Source: Bifidobacterium anseris
GTDB taxonomy: Bacteria; Actinomycetota; Actinomycetes; Actinomycetales; Bifidobacteriaceae
Reading direction: 5' to 3'
NCBI RefSeq assembly: GCF_002860345.1
Contig: NZ_NMYC01000001.1
Coordinates: 558,001-622,000 of the forward strand
DNA: 64,000 nucleotides
Shown here: piece after piece, positions 46,981 to 55,965 of the stretch
How the letters are laid out: every line of letters begins with the position of its first letter
Numbering within the stretch: the first letter of the stretch is position 1
The notes under the pieces: model-generated
What the model was told of the DNA's origin: nothing
The model's database searches: none
What the model saw: the letters and a program-made list of their open reading frames with translations, nothing else
Made by a program: the position numbers and the translations under genes

Positions 46981-49704
46981 TCAGAGCTTCTCGATCGGCG
47001 CGACGCGCAGCATGAGCCGCTTGACGCCGGCGGAGCCGAAGTCGACGGTGATGATCGAGTTGCGGCCCTTGTCTTGCGTTTCAAGCACGGTGCCCAGACC
47101 GAAGCTGTCGTGCGACACCTTGTCGCCGACGCGGAAGTCGTTGATGTCGAGACGGTTGTCCTTATCGAGCGACGACGCCGGCTTCGGCGACGTCCTGCGC
47201 GTCGTCACCTTCCCCGAACGCGACGATGACGAATGGGAGGATGCCGCCGAACCGAAGCGCAACGAACGCGACGACGGCGACGAGCTCACGCCGTAGCTGA
47301 AGTGTGCGCCGCCCGACGTGGACGACGAGGACGACGAGGATCGCTCGCGCGCGGCCGAGCCGAAGCGCGGCGCGGCGTCATCGGAGGAACGCACGCGCGA
47401 CGACGAGCCATACGAGGATGACGAGCCGTAGGAGGAACCATAGGACGATGAGCCGTAGGAGGAACGGCCATACGAGGACGAACCTCCATAGGACGAACCG
47501 CCATAGGACGGTTCGGTGAAATCGTCGTCCCAGCCGCCGAACTCGTCGAGACCCTCTTCCCAGTCGTCGCGGCCGCGCGAGCCGCCGGCGGCATGCCCCC
47601 AGCCGGAGCGCATGCGTTCGACGCCGGCCTCGCGGCGCTTCCAGTCGATGAGGCCGTCAGGAATCTCGTCGAGGAACTGGCTCGGCATCATCTCGCTCGC
47701 CCTGCCCCACTGCGCACGCACGGCGGCGCGCGTGAGATACAGGCGACGCTTGGCACGCGTGATGCCGACGTACGAGAGACGCCGTTCCTCGCTCAGCTCG
47801 CTCGTGTCCTCCATCGCGCGCGAGTGCGGGAACGTGCCCTGCTCCATGCCGGTAAGGAAGACGACCGGGTATTCGAGTCCCTTCGCCGTGTGCAGCGTCA
47901 TCAGCGTGACCTTGCCGCTGTCCTCGGCCTCGTCGGGCAGCTGGTCGGAGTCGGCGACGAGCGCCGTCGTCTCAAGGAAGCCGGCGAGCGTGGCATCGGG
48001 CGTGTTCTGCTCGTATTCGGCGGCCACCGACTGCAGCTGCGACAGGTTCTCGACGCGTGACTGGTCCTGCGGGTCGGTCGACTTGCGCAGCTCCTCAAGC
48101 AGGCCGCTTTGCGCAAGCACCTCGGCGACGACCTGCGAGGGCTGCCGGTCGTGCTCGGCGGCGAAGGCGCGCAGCTGCGTCATCATCGCGGCGAAACGCC
48201 TGAGCGGGTTGAGCGTGCGCGTCGTCATCCCCTCGATCCGTTCGGCCTGTTCGACGCCCTGCCAGAAGGTCAGCCCACGCTCGTCCGCCCAAGCCGTGAC
48301 CATCGATTCTGCGCGTGCGCCGAGGCCGCGTTTGGGCACGTTGAGGATGCGGCGCATGTTGATGCCGTCCGCCGGGTTGACGATCGCCTGCAGATACGCG
48401 AGCGCGTCCTTGACCTCACGGCGTTCGTAGAACTTCGTGCCGCCGATAAGCTGGTAGGGCACATGCGCCTGGATGAGCCCCTCCTCGAGCGAGCGCGACT
48501 GCGCGTTCGCCCGGTACATGATGGCGATGTCGGAGTAGCGCAGCCCCTCCTCCTGATGCAGCCGGCGGATCTCGTGGGCGATCCAGTGCGCCTCGAGCTG
48601 CGCGGTGTCGGCGGCATAGCCGGTGATCGGCGCGCCCTTACCGGCGGCCGTCCACAGTTTCTTCGGCTTGCGTCCCTCGTTGTGCGCAATGACGGCGTTC
48701 GCGGCGTCGAGGATCGTCTGCGTGGAGCGGTAGTTCTGCTCGAGCATGATTGTGCGCGCGTCCGGGAAGTCCTGTTCGAAGTCCTGGATGTTGCTGATGT
48801 CGGCGCCGCGGAACGCGTAGATCGACTGGTCGGAGTCGCCGACGACGGTGATCCACGCCGGTCCCTGACGGCCGACCCCGGGCGCGTCGGGCGCGGGACG
48901 CTCGCCGGAGTCGACGCCGGCGAGCTCGCGTACAAGCACGTACTGCGCGTGGTTCGTGTCCTGGTATTCGTCGACGAGGATGTAGCGGAACTTGCGATGG
49001 TAGTATTCGGCGACGTCCGGCTGCGTGCGCAGCAGTTCGACGGTGCGCGCGATGAGGTCGTCGAAGTCGACGGCGTTCGCGAGTGCGAGCCGGTGCTGGT
49101 ATTCGGCGTAGACGATCGCGTAGATCTCCTCGACGTTGCCGACCCGTCCGATGCGGAAGCCGCGCGTGCCGGGACGGAAGTCGGGCGCGTACTGGGCGAG
49201 TGTTTCACGCACGCCGGTGAGGTTGTTCTTGTAGTCGGAGATGCGCGCGAGGATCTGGCGCGGCGTGTAGCGCTTGATGTCGATGTTGAAGTCGGTGGCG
49301 ATGAGTTTGACGAGGCGTTCGCAGTCGGCGGTGTCGTAGATCGTGAACCCGGATTTCAGGCCGATCCGTTCTCCGTCGCGACGCAGGATGCGCACGCATG
49401 CGGAGTGGAACGTGGAGACCCACATGCGCTGCGCGACCGGACCGATGAGCGCCGACAGGCGTTCGCGCATCTCGGCGGCGGCCTTGTTCGTGAACGTGAT
49501 CGCGAGAATCTGGCTCGGCCATGCGCCGAACTGGGTGAGGATCCATGCGATGCGGCGCGTCAGCACGCGCGTCTTGCCGGATCCGGCGCCCGCGCCGATG
49601 AGCAGCGCGGGACCCCGGAACTGCACGGCCTGTGCCTGCTGCTCGTTGAGGTCGCCGACGAGTTCCTGCGGCGAGCGGACGATGACTTCCGGATCGTTGT
49701 GCAC
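46981..49704 (-). CDS. pcrA: PcrA/UvrD-type DNA helicase with Ser-Tyr-Gly-rich tail
   Basis: 907-residue superfamily 1A helicase for DNA repair and replication-transcription conflicts. Walker A is GAGAGSGKTR (Lys44); further motifs include EYQDTNHAQY, VVGDSDQSIYAFRGADI, EQNYRST, MTLHTAKGLEYPVVFLTGMEQG and VGITRAKRRLYLTRA. Residues about 730-768 are an SYGSSYGSS-type low-complexity stretch, followed by a Ser-rich linker, then a Tudor-like C-terminal domain (FRVGDKVSHDSFGLGTVLETQDKG) known to bind RNA polymerase. The GTG at 49704 follows GAAAGGA at a proper distance; the ATG at 49746 is an alternative. Confidence 0.93.
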   Translation of the reverse strand: MHNDPEVIVRSPQELVGDLNEQQAQAVQFRGPALLIGAGAGSGKTRVLTRRIAWILTQFGAWPSQILAITFTNKAAAEMRERLSALIGPVAQRMWVSTFHSACVRILRRDGERIGLKSGFTIYDTADCERLVKLIATDFNIDIKRYTPRQILARISDYKNNLTGVRETLAQYAPDFRPGTRGFRIGRVGNVEEIYAIVYAEYQHRLALANAVDFDDLIARTVELLRTQPDVAEYYHRKFRYILVDEYQDTNHAQYVLVRELAGVDSGERPAPDAPGVGRQGPAWITVVGDSDQSIYAFRGADISNIQDFEQDFPDARTIMLEQNYRSTQTILDAANAVIAHNEGRKPKKLWTAAGKGAPITGYAADTAQLEAHWIAHEIRRLHQEEGLRYSDIAIMYRANAQSRSLEEGLIQAHVPYQLIGGTKFYERREVKDALAYLQAIVNPADGINMRRILNVPKRGLGARAESMVTAWADERGLTFWQGVEQAERIEGMTTRTLNPLRRFAAMMTQLRAFAAEHDRQPSQVVAEVLAQSGLLEELRKSTDPQDQSRVENLSQLQSVAAEYEQNTPDATLAGFLETTALVADSDQLPDEAEDSGKVTLMTLHTAKGLEYPVVFLTGMEQGTFPHSRAMEDTSELSEERRLSYVGITRAKRRLYLTRAAVRAQWGRASEMMPSQFLDEIPDGLIDWKRREAGVERMRSGWGHAAGGSRGRDDWEEGLDEFGGWDDDFTEPSYGGSSYGGSSSYGRSSYGSSSYGSSYGSSSSYGSSSRVRSSDDAAPRFGSAARERSSSSSSSTSGGAHFSYGVSSSPSSRSLRFGSAASSHSSSSRSGKVTTRRTSPKPASSLDKDNRLDINDFRVGDKVSHDSFGLGTVLETQDKGRNSIITVDFGSAGVKRLMLRVAPIEKL
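47402..47516. repeat. degenerate repeats encoding the SYG-rich stretch of PcrA
   Basis: Repeats of GGAACC/CATACGA-type 12-15 base units (TACGAGGA, CATAGGACGA, CCGTAGGAGGAA) encode alternating Ser, Tyr and Gly. The DNA repeats are imperfect but clearly related. Confidence 0.75.
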
Positions 49705-49857
49705 TGTCGTGTCCTTTCGTTGCCTGCGTTCGCATGTGTTCGCCATGCCCGCCCCGGAGGCCGCGCGTCTGCGTCCCGGGCGACGCCCCTACGGATGGGT
49801 GGTTTCCGTTACGGTCGGCATCGGTCGTGCGCATCACACACGGCGCTTCACCCACTC

Positions 49858-49865
49858 GTTACGGG
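49858..49865. promoter_or_regulatory. CCCGTAAC box (minus orientation)
   Basis: GTTACGGG, the complement of the CCCGTAAC box at 49958, lies in the 509-base gap between pcrA and xpt. Confidence 0.3.
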
Positions 49866-49957
49866 TGGCACTTGGCGAAAACCGGCTTTCATTTTTAGCA
49901 CACGCTTTGGTCAGTCGCCGTGCCGGCGCCGCACGCCTCGGCAAGGACCACGCGCCT

Positions 49958-49965
49958 CCCGTAAC
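49958..49965. promoter_or_regulatory. CCCGTAAC box upstream of xpt
   Basis: CCCGTAAC about 250 bases upstream of xpt; the same octamer precedes the nucleobase permease at 50884, with similar flanks (CTCCCGTAACAG versus TTCCCGTAACGA). Confidence 0.35.
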
Positions 49966-50035
49966 AGCGCACTTCCCATACAAGGTGAGGGGACGCATAC
50001 ATAAGAGATTAGAGACATAGATATAGAAGATCGAA

Positions 50036-50087
50036 CTACCCGTAAGCGTGCGCTACCCGTAAGCGTGCGCTACCCGTAGCGCAGGCG
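50036..50087. repeat. three 17-base tandem repeats upstream of xpt
   Basis: CTACCCGTAAGCGTGCG occurs twice exactly (50036-50052, 50053-50069), followed by a diverged third copy (CTACCCGTAGCGCAGGCG). The units contain the CCCGTAA core of the nearby boxes. They lie 130-180 bases before the xpt start; an operator array is likely, the regulator unknown. Confidence 0.75.
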
Positions 50088-50213
50088 TCCTCGTCATTTG
50101 CACGGCGTAAGCTGAATCGCCATCACCAGCCGACGTTTGCGCCGCCGTGTCCGATCGGCGCGGCGCGCACGAACGTACTCACAGACACACCGGATGAAAG
50201 GGCGGACGTACAA

Positions 50214-50795
50214 ATGAAGGAACTTGAGGAGCGCATCGCGCGAGAGGGAACGGTCAAGCCGGGCAACGTGCTCAAGGTGGACGCGTTCCTCAACCACCAG
50301 TGCGACGTCGCGCTGTTCAACGCGATGGGCGCCGCGTGGGCCAAGCATTTCGCCGGCAAGACGATCACGAAGATCCTGACGATCGAGGCGTCCGGCATCG
50401 GCATCGCCTGCATCGCCGCGCAGCATTTCGGCGACGTGCCGGTCGTGTTCGCGAAGAAGGCGCAGTCGATCAACCTCGACGGCGACCAGTACGTGACGCG
50501 TGTCTTCTCGTTCACGAAGCAGAAGGAGTTCCCAGTCATCGTCTCGAAGAAGTTCCTCAACGCGGGCGACCACATCCTCATCATCGACGACTTCCTCGCG
50601 AACGGGCAGGCGCTCGCCGGCCTCATCGAGCTGTGCGAGGACGCCGGCGCGACCGTCGAAGGCATCGGCATCGCGATCGAGAAGGGTTTTCAGGGCGGCG
50701 GCGACGGCCTGCGCGCCGAGGGCTACGACCTCGATTCGCTCGCGATCATCGACGCGATGGACGCCGAGACCGGTTCGGTCACCTTCCGCGCCTGA
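50214..50795 (+). CDS. xpt: xanthine phosphoribosyltransferase
   Basis: 193-residue purine-salvage enzyme making XMP from xanthine and PRPP. It begins [31 protein letters not shown] and has the PRPP-binding motif [17 protein letters not shown] near residue 120, as in Xpt proteins of Gram-positives. AAAGGGCGG precedes the ATG by 8 bases. It is followed, after 187 bases, by a nucleobase permease; the two probably form a xanthine uptake and salvage unit. Confidence 0.94.
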   Translation: MKELEERIAREGTVKPGNVLKVDAFLNHQCDVALFNAMGAAWAKHFAGKTITKILTIEASGIGIACIAAQHFGDVPVVFAKKAQSINLDGDQYVTRVFSFTKQKEFPVIVSKKFLNAGDHILIIDDFLANGQALAGLIELCEDAGATVEGIGIAIEKGFQGGGDGLRAEGYDLDSLAIIDAMDAETGSVTFRA

Positions 50796-50883
50796 CATCC
50801 GTTTTCACCCACGGCGAACACATAGGTGTCGTGCCGCCGCGCCTTCGCGCACACAGTCGCGCCGATCGTGCGGTTGTTTCCTT

Positions 50884-50891
50884 CCCGTAAC
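50884..50891. promoter_or_regulatory. CCCGTAAC box upstream of the nucleobase permease
   Basis: CCCGTAAC about 92 bases before the permease start, sharing the octamer with the box before xpt. Confidence 0.35.
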
Positions 50892-50932
50892 GAGACGGCG
50901 CCTACTGTGATTGTCGTTCCATTCCGCACAGA

Positions 50933-50961
50933 GGCCGGCCCATGTCACGCATGGGCCGGCC
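50933..50961 (+). terminator. hairpin in the leader just before the permease
   Basis: A perfect 12-base stem (GGCCGGCCCATG/CATGGGCCGGCC) with a TCACG loop ends 21 bases before the permease start codon. It could terminate or attenuate transcription from xpt; the following sequence has only a TTT run, so the role is uncertain. Confidence 0.5.
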
Positions 50962-50982
50962 GACGCATTTCCCGGAGGTCCC

Positions 50983-52437
50983 ATGAATTCCCCTGTCGGC
51001 AAATCCGATGCTCCGAATGACCGTCTCGAATCCACCTTCGAGACCGACGAGCTCAAACGCGACGAGGCCACGGCCACGCCCGCCGAGGAACGGCGTGAGG
51101 CGAAGCGCTCCGGCGTCTCCTTCGAGACGCTCTCGAGCCTCGACGCGCCGGTCTCCTTCTGGAAGGGCATACCGTTCGGCCTGCAGCATGTGCTCGCGAT
51201 GTTCGTCGCCAACCTCGCGCCGATCTTCCTCGTGGCCGCCGCAGGCAACATGTCCGCGGCCGACTCCGCGAAGATCATCCAGTCCGGCCTGCTCGTCGCC
51301 GGACTCGGCACGTGCCTGCAGCTCTACGGCGTGTGGCGTTTCGGCTCGCGCCTGCCGATGGTCACCGGCATCTCCTTCACCTATGTGGCCGCCGCCATCG
51401 CAATCGTCTCCCATCAGGGCTACGACGCCGTCGTCGGCGCCGTCATCGTCGGCGGCCTGCTCGAGGTTGCGCTCGGCCTGACCGCGAAATATTGGCAGCG
51501 TTTCGTCCCGCCAATCGTCTCGGCGATCGTCGTCACCGCGATTGGCTTCTCCCTGTTGTCGGTCGGCGCCGAAAGCTTCGGCGGCGGCGCCGGCGCGAAG
51601 GACTTCGGCAGCTGGCAGAACCTCACACTCGGTCTGATCTCGCTCGTCGCCTGCCTCGTGTTCCAGCTGTGCATGAAGGGCACCGCCAAGCAGCTGTCGG
51701 TGCTCTTCGGCCTGCTCATCGGCTATGTGGTGGCGATCTTCTTCGGCAAGGTCGACTTCTCTGGCTTCCAGCATCTTCAGGTAGTGAGCGTGCCTTCATT
51801 CATGCCGTTCAAGCCTGAGTTCGACTGGGGCGCGATCATTTCGATCGGCCTACTCTACGTCGTCTCCTCCGTGGAGGTGCTCGGCGACACGGCGGCGCTC
51901 ACGAAGGTGGGTCTCGACCGCAAGCCCACGCAGCGCGAGACCTCCGGCGCGATCGCCGGCGACGGCCTGATCTCGTCGGTCTCCGGCGTCTTCGGATGCC
52001 TGCCGCTGACGTCCTTCGCGCAGAACATCGGCCTGGTCGCGATGACGAAGGTCGTCAACAGGAAGGTCATCCTCTCCGGCGGCGTGCTGCTCATCCTCGC
52101 GAGCTTCGTGCCGGCCATCTCCGAGGTCTTCAATTCGATGCCGCAGGCGGTGCTCGGCGGCTGCACGATCATGATGTTCGGCAACATCATCCTCTCGGGC
52201 TTCCAGATGATCTCCGACGCCGGCTACACGCAGCGCAACATCACGATCGCCGCGCTGTCGCTGACGATCGGCATCGGCTTCACGCAGGTCTCGAGCATCT
52301 TCGAGCACTTCCCTCCTCTGTTCCAGTCGATCTTCGCATCGAACTGCATCGCCGTCGCCTTCGTCGTCGCCGTCATCCTCAACCTCTGTCTGCCCGGCGA
52401 GGAACGGTTCCTCTCGACGCCGAAGCAACCGAAGTGA
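50983..52437 (+). CDS. NCS2 nucleobase permease (probably xanthine)
   Basis: 484-residue membrane transporter of the NCS2 uracil-xanthine family with about 12-14 helices. Family hallmarks include KGIPFGLQHVLAMFVANLAPIFLV near residue 65, TGISFTYVAAAIAIV near 130, the transport motif segment SVEVLGDTAALTK near residue 290 and LPLTSFAQNIGLVAMTKV near 345. The first 60 residues are hydrophilic and not conserved. ATG 50983 follows GGAGG. Pairing with xpt favours xanthine as substrate, though uracil or guanine cannot be excluded. Confidence 0.85.
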   Translation: MNSPVGKSDAPNDRLESTFETDELKRDEATATPAEERREAKRSGVSFETLSSLDAPVSFWKGIPFGLQHVLAMFVANLAPIFLVAAAGNMSAADSAKIIQSGLLVAGLGTCLQLYGVWRFGSRLPMVTGISFTYVAAAIAIVSHQGYDAVVGAVIVGGLLEVALGLTAKYWQRFVPPIVSAIVVTAIGFSLLSVGAESFGGGAGAKDFGSWQNLTLGLISLVACLVFQLCMKGTAKQLSVLFGLLIGYVVAIFFGKVDFSGFQHLQVVSVPSFMPFKPEFDWGAIISIGLLYVVSSVEVLGDTAALTKVGLDRKPTQRETSGAIAGDGLISSVSGVFGCLPLTSFAQNIGLVAMTKVVNRKVILSGGVLLILASFVPAISEVFNSMPQAVLGGCTIMMFGNIILSGFQMISDAGYTQRNITIAALSLTIGIGFTQVSSIFEHFPPLFQSIFASNCIAVAFVVAVILNLCLPGEERFLSTPKQPK

Positions 52438-52461
52438 GACGCGCGCCCGCGCATTCCTCCC

Positions 52462-52492
52462 ACGACGCCGTCCGCACCCGCTGCGGGCGGCG
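52462..52492 (+). terminator. terminator of the nucleobase permease
   Basis: A 13-base GC-rich stem with one G-U pair followed by CTTTTGTTTG. Confidence 0.85.
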
Positions 52493-52677
52493 TCCTTTTG
52501 TTTGTTCGGCGATTTCGTCGTTCCGTCGATTGTCGTTGTTCCATTGATCTCCGTTGCTCCGACATTTCCTACGCTCCCCCGCAACTGATGCCACGTCCCT
52601 CACGCCTCGCCGGCGACGATATGCGCGCCGCGAATGACCGACCACACGATTTCGAATCGGTTCATCGGCGAACATGA

Positions 52678-52706
52678 TTGTGCGCCCCGCGGCGCCCTCC
52701 TACAAT
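52678..52706 (+). promoter_or_regulatory. promoter of the DUF3737 gene
   Basis: TTGTGC (52678-52683), 17 bases, TACAAT (52701-52706); about 65 bases before the start codon. The rest of the 336-base gap after the permease terminator holds nothing recognised. Confidence 0.65.
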
Positions 52707-52773
52707 GAGCCGCAGTCGACAACCCAACGGCCTTGCGCGACGCGCGGTCCATCAATGAACGAAAGACAGGACG

Positions 52774-53652
52774 ATGCAGGAAATCCGCGAACAGAAACTC
52801 ACCGGCGAACGTGCGCTGTTCGCCCAACACGACGCGCTCATCACCGACTGCGTGTTCGAGGACGGCGAATCCCCGCTCAAGGAATCACGCGACATCACCG
52901 TCAACCATAGCGTGTTCCGCTGGAAGTACCCGCTGTGGTACTCCGACAACGTCGACGTGCACGATACGCTCTTCGAGTTCGACGCACACGCCGCGTTCTG
53001 GTACAGCAAGCACATGCGCTTCACCGACTGCACGATCCAAGCACCCAAGGAGTTCCGCAGGAACGACGACGTCGTGCTCGACAACGTCGCATTCACGAAC
53101 GCCGCGGAGACGCTCTGGCATTGCAGCAACGTCACGCTGCGGCACGTCGTCGCCAACGGTGACTACTTCGGCATGGACAGCGACCATCTGACCATCGGCG
53201 ACTTCCAGCTCACCGGCAACTACTGTTTCGACGGCTGCCGCGACGTCAGGGTGGACAACGCCCGCCTGATGTGCAAGGACGCGTTCTGGAACTGCGAGAA
53301 CGTCGTCGTGCGGAACTCGTTCATCGCCGGCGAATACCTGGCATGGAACACGAGGAACATCACCTTCGAGAACTGCACAATCCAGAGCCTGCAAGGCCTG
53401 TGCTACGTCGACGAGCTCACGCTGCGCAACTGCCGACTGATTGACACGACGCGCTCGTTCGAATACTGCACGGACGTCGACGCCGACGTGACGACGCGCA
53501 TCGACGGCGTCGTCAACCCGGTCTCCGGCACGATCCGCGCGGCCGACTTCGGCGAGATCGTCCAAAACGACAAGAACATCGACACGAGCGCCGTCCACCT
53601 GCTCACGCGCGACGGCGACGAGCTCGGCGCGGCCGTCGGCAAGCGCGCCTGA
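52774..53652 (+). CDS. DUF3737 right-handed beta-helix protein
   Basis: 292-residue protein made of repeated short strands with recurring N/C-rich turns (FRWKYPLWYSDNVDVHDTLF, AAFWYSKHMRFTDC, LAWNTRNITFENC), as in the DUF3737 family; a pectate-lyase-like beta-helix fold is likely. There is no signal peptide. Members are widespread in gut bacteria, often beside aminotransferase or redox genes, and their function is not known. An AGGAC-type ribosome binding site is close to the ATG. It is followed by the MalY-type gene 51 bases on, probably in one operon. Confidence 0.85.
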   Translation: MQEIREQKLTGERALFAQHDALITDCVFEDGESPLKESRDITVNHSVFRWKYPLWYSDNVDVHDTLFEFDAHAAFWYSKHMRFTDCTIQAPKEFRRNDDVVLDNVAFTNAAETLWHCSNVTLRHVVANGDYFGMDSDHLTIGDFQLTGNYCFDGCRDVRVDNARLMCKDAFWNCENVVVRNSFIAGEYLAWNTRNITFENCTIQSLQGLCYVDELTLRNCRLIDTTRSFEYCTDVDADVTTRIDGVVNPVSGTIRAADFGEIVQNDKNIDTSAVHLLTRDGDELGAAVGKRA

Positions 53653-53703
53653 GCGATGCCGGACGACGAACGACAAGCACACAGCGAAAGGATTGACGAC
53701 GAC

Positions 53704-54906
53704 ATGAGCGCAGCACTTGAACATGTGAGCGGATTCGACGACGAGGTGAGCCGCGACGGCATCTTCTCGATGAAATGGGACGTCGCAAGCGGCGAACTGC
53801 CGATGTGGGTCGCGGACATGGACTTCCGCACAGCACCCGCCATCCGCGAGGCGCTCGCCAAACGCGTCGAGAACGGTACCTTCGGCTACACGGACGTCCC
53901 CGCCGAGTTCATGCGTGCGGTCGCACAATGGTGGGGGCGGCAGTACGGCATGGACGTCGACCCGGCGCACGTCACCTTTGTCTCGGGCGTCGTGCCGGCG
54001 ATCTCGTCGCTCGTGCGCTCGCTGACGAACGTGGCGGAGAAGGTCGTCATCCAGCCGCCCGTCTACAACATCTTCACGAACTCGATCGTCAACAACGGCC
54101 GTCGCGTGCTGACCAATCCGCTGAAATACGAGCACGGCCGCTATGCAATCGATTTCGACGACCTCGAGGAGAAGCTCGCCGACCCGCTGGCGCGCCTGAT
54201 GATCGTCTGCAACCCGCACAACCCGACCGGCAACGTCTGGAGTCGGGAGGATCTGGCGCACATCGGCGAACTGTGCGCGAAGCATGACGTGACCGTCGTC
54301 TCCGACGAGATCCACTGCGACGTCATCCGTCCTGGCATGACGCATACGCCGTTCGCGGCGGCGAGCGAGACGAACCGCCGCATCAGCGTGACCTGCTCCT
54401 CGCCGTCGAAGGCGTTCAACACGGCCGGCCTACATTCCGCGTATTTCTTCGCCGACGACGCGGGGCTCCGTGCACGCGCCGTGCGCGGCGTCAACACCGA
54501 CGAGGTCGCCGAGCCGAACGATTTCGCGGTCCAGACGCTCATCGCCGCCTACACCGACGGCGCCGACTGGCTCCGTCGGCTCAACGCCGTCGTGCAGCGC
54601 AACAAGGATTACGCGGCAGAACAACTCGCCGCGCACGCCGCCGGCCTGACGCCGGCGCCGTCCGACGCCACCTACCTGCTGTGGATCGACTGCTCGCGGC
54701 TGCTCGACGAGGCCGGCGACACGACCGCCGAACGCTTCTGCGACTATCTGCGCGAACACACCGGGCTCGCGCTCTCATACGGCGGCATCTACGGCGTCAA
54801 CGGCGAACGCTTCGTGCGCATGAACCTTGGCACGCGCGCCGACCTCGTCGTCGACGGCGTCGGTCGTCTGATCGCCGGCGCGCGCGACTACGTCGGACAT
54901 CGGTGA
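53704..54906 (+). CDS. MalY/PatB-type C-S lyase (class I/II aminotransferase fold)
   Basis: 400-residue PLP enzyme probably acting as cystathionine beta-lyase or cysteine-S-conjugate beta-lyase. MalY/PatB features: KWDVASGELPMWVADMDFRTAP near residue 20, CNPHNPTGNVW near 175, SDEIHCDVI near 200 and the PLP lysine in CSSPSKAFNTAGLHSA near residue 235. ATG 53704 is preferred because GAAAGGA lies upstream; ATG 53656 has no binding site. Maltose regulation, as in E. coli MalY, is not implied. Confidence 0.87.
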   Translation: MSAALEHVSGFDDEVSRDGIFSMKWDVASGELPMWVADMDFRTAPAIREALAKRVENGTFGYTDVPAEFMRAVAQWWGRQYGMDVDPAHVTFVSGVVPAISSLVRSLTNVAEKVVIQPPVYNIFTNSIVNNGRRVLTNPLKYEHGRYAIDFDDLEEKLADPLARLMIVCNPHNPTGNVWSREDLAHIGELCAKHDVTVVSDEIHCDVIRPGMTHTPFAAASETNRRISVTCSSPSKAFNTAGLHSAYFFADDAGLRARAVRGVNTDEVAEPNDFAVQTLIAAYTDGADWLRRLNAVVQRNKDYAAEQLAAHAAGLTPAPSDATYLLWIDCSRLLDEAGDTTAERFCDYLREHTGLALSYGGIYGVNGERFVRMNLGTRADLVVDGVGRLIAGARDYVGHR

Positions 54907-54961
54907 CGGAATCGACATCAGCAAAGCTCATCTCAGACTCATCATCAGCTAAGGAGACGCG

Positions 54962-55963
54962 ATGCAATACACGACATTGGGCAACACGGACATCAAGGTG
55001 TCCAAGATCTGCGTGGGATGCATGAGTTTCGGCGAGCCGGGCTCGATGCATCAGTGGACGCTCGACCAGGACGGGACCGACGCTGTCGTGGCCGAAGCGC
55101 TCGACATGGGCCTCAACTTCTTCGACACGGCGAACGTCTACTCGAAGGGCACGAGCGAGGAGTACCTCGGCAATGCGCTGCGCAAATCCACGCAGCGCGA
55201 CAAGGTCGTCATCGCCTCGAAGGTCTACTTCAACCCCGGACGCCTCTCCTCGAAGGCAATCCATCACGAGATCGACGGCACGCTCAAGCGACTCGACACC
55301 GATTATCTCGACCTGTACATCATCCATCGCTTCGATTACGACACGCCGATCGAGGAGACGATGGAAGCGCTCAATGATCTGATCGAGCAGGGCAAGGTGC
55401 GCGCGATCGGCGCGTCGGCGATGTACGGATACCAGTTCTTCGAGATGCAGATCGCCGCGCGCGACAACAACTGGGCACAGTTCCAGACGATGGAGGACCA
55501 CTACAACCTGCTGTATCGCGAAGACGAGCGCGAGCTCATCCCGATCTGCAAGCAGATGAACGTCTCGCTGATGCCGTACTCGCCGCTCGCCGGCGGCCAC
55601 CTGACGCGCCCCACATGGGACGCGGACACACTGCGCAGCGAGACCGACCCGGTGCTGCGCGGCAAATACGACAACGCCAAGAGTGACGACATGCGCATCA
55701 TCGCGCGCGTCAATGAGCTCGCGCACAAGCACGGCGTCAAGATGTCACAGATCGCTCTCGCATGGCTGTGGGCGAAGAGCGTCGCCGCACCCATCGTCGG
55801 CGCCACGAAGGCCTCGCATCTCGCCGACGCCGCGGCCGCGCTCGACGTGGCGCTCACGCCGGAGGAGATCGCCTACCTCGAGGAACCGTACACGCCGCAT
55901 CGCGTCGTCGGCGCAATCGACCACAATCCGCCGCAGGGCACCGTGCTGCTCGACGCGAAATAG
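54962..55963 (+). CDS. aldo/keto reductase
   Basis: 333-residue NADPH-dependent oxidoreductase of the AKR superfamily. Catalytic residues fit Asp in FFDTANVYSKGTSEE with Tyr58, Lys in VIASKVYFNPG and His in LYIIHRFDYDTPIEETM; the NADP site includes PIVGATKASHLADA. AAGGAG precedes the ATG. It is most like the yhdN/AKR11 type that acts on small carbonyls; the natural substrate is unknown. Its stop lies 68 bases before the stop of the convergent amidotransferase gene. Confidence 0.88.
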   Translation: MQYTTLGNTDIKVSKICVGCMSFGEPGSMHQWTLDQDGTDAVVAEALDMGLNFFDTANVYSKGTSEEYLGNALRKSTQRDKVVIASKVYFNPGRLSSKAIHHEIDGTLKRLDTDYLDLYIIHRFDYDTPIEETMEALNDLIEQGKVRAIGASAMYGYQFFEMQIAARDNNWAQFQTMEDHYNLLYREDERELIPICKQMNVSLMPYSPLAGGHLTRPTWDADTLRSETDPVLRGKYDNAKSDDMRIIARVNELAHKHGVKMSQIALAWLWAKSVAAPIVGATKASHLADAAAALDVALTPEEIAYLEEPYTPHRVVGAIDHNPPQGTVLLDAK

Positions 55964-55965
55964 GA

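Noticed and set aside
47402-47516. CRISPR-like repeats in pcrA
   Set aside because: They are coding low-complexity repeats that stay in frame inside a helicase gene.
50036-50087. CRISPR array
   Set aside because: Repeats are contiguous 17-base units without spacers, and no cas gene is present.
49705-50213. A purine riboswitch before xpt
   Set aside because: No match to the conserved purine aptamer core or a three-way junction was seen; only direct repeats are present.
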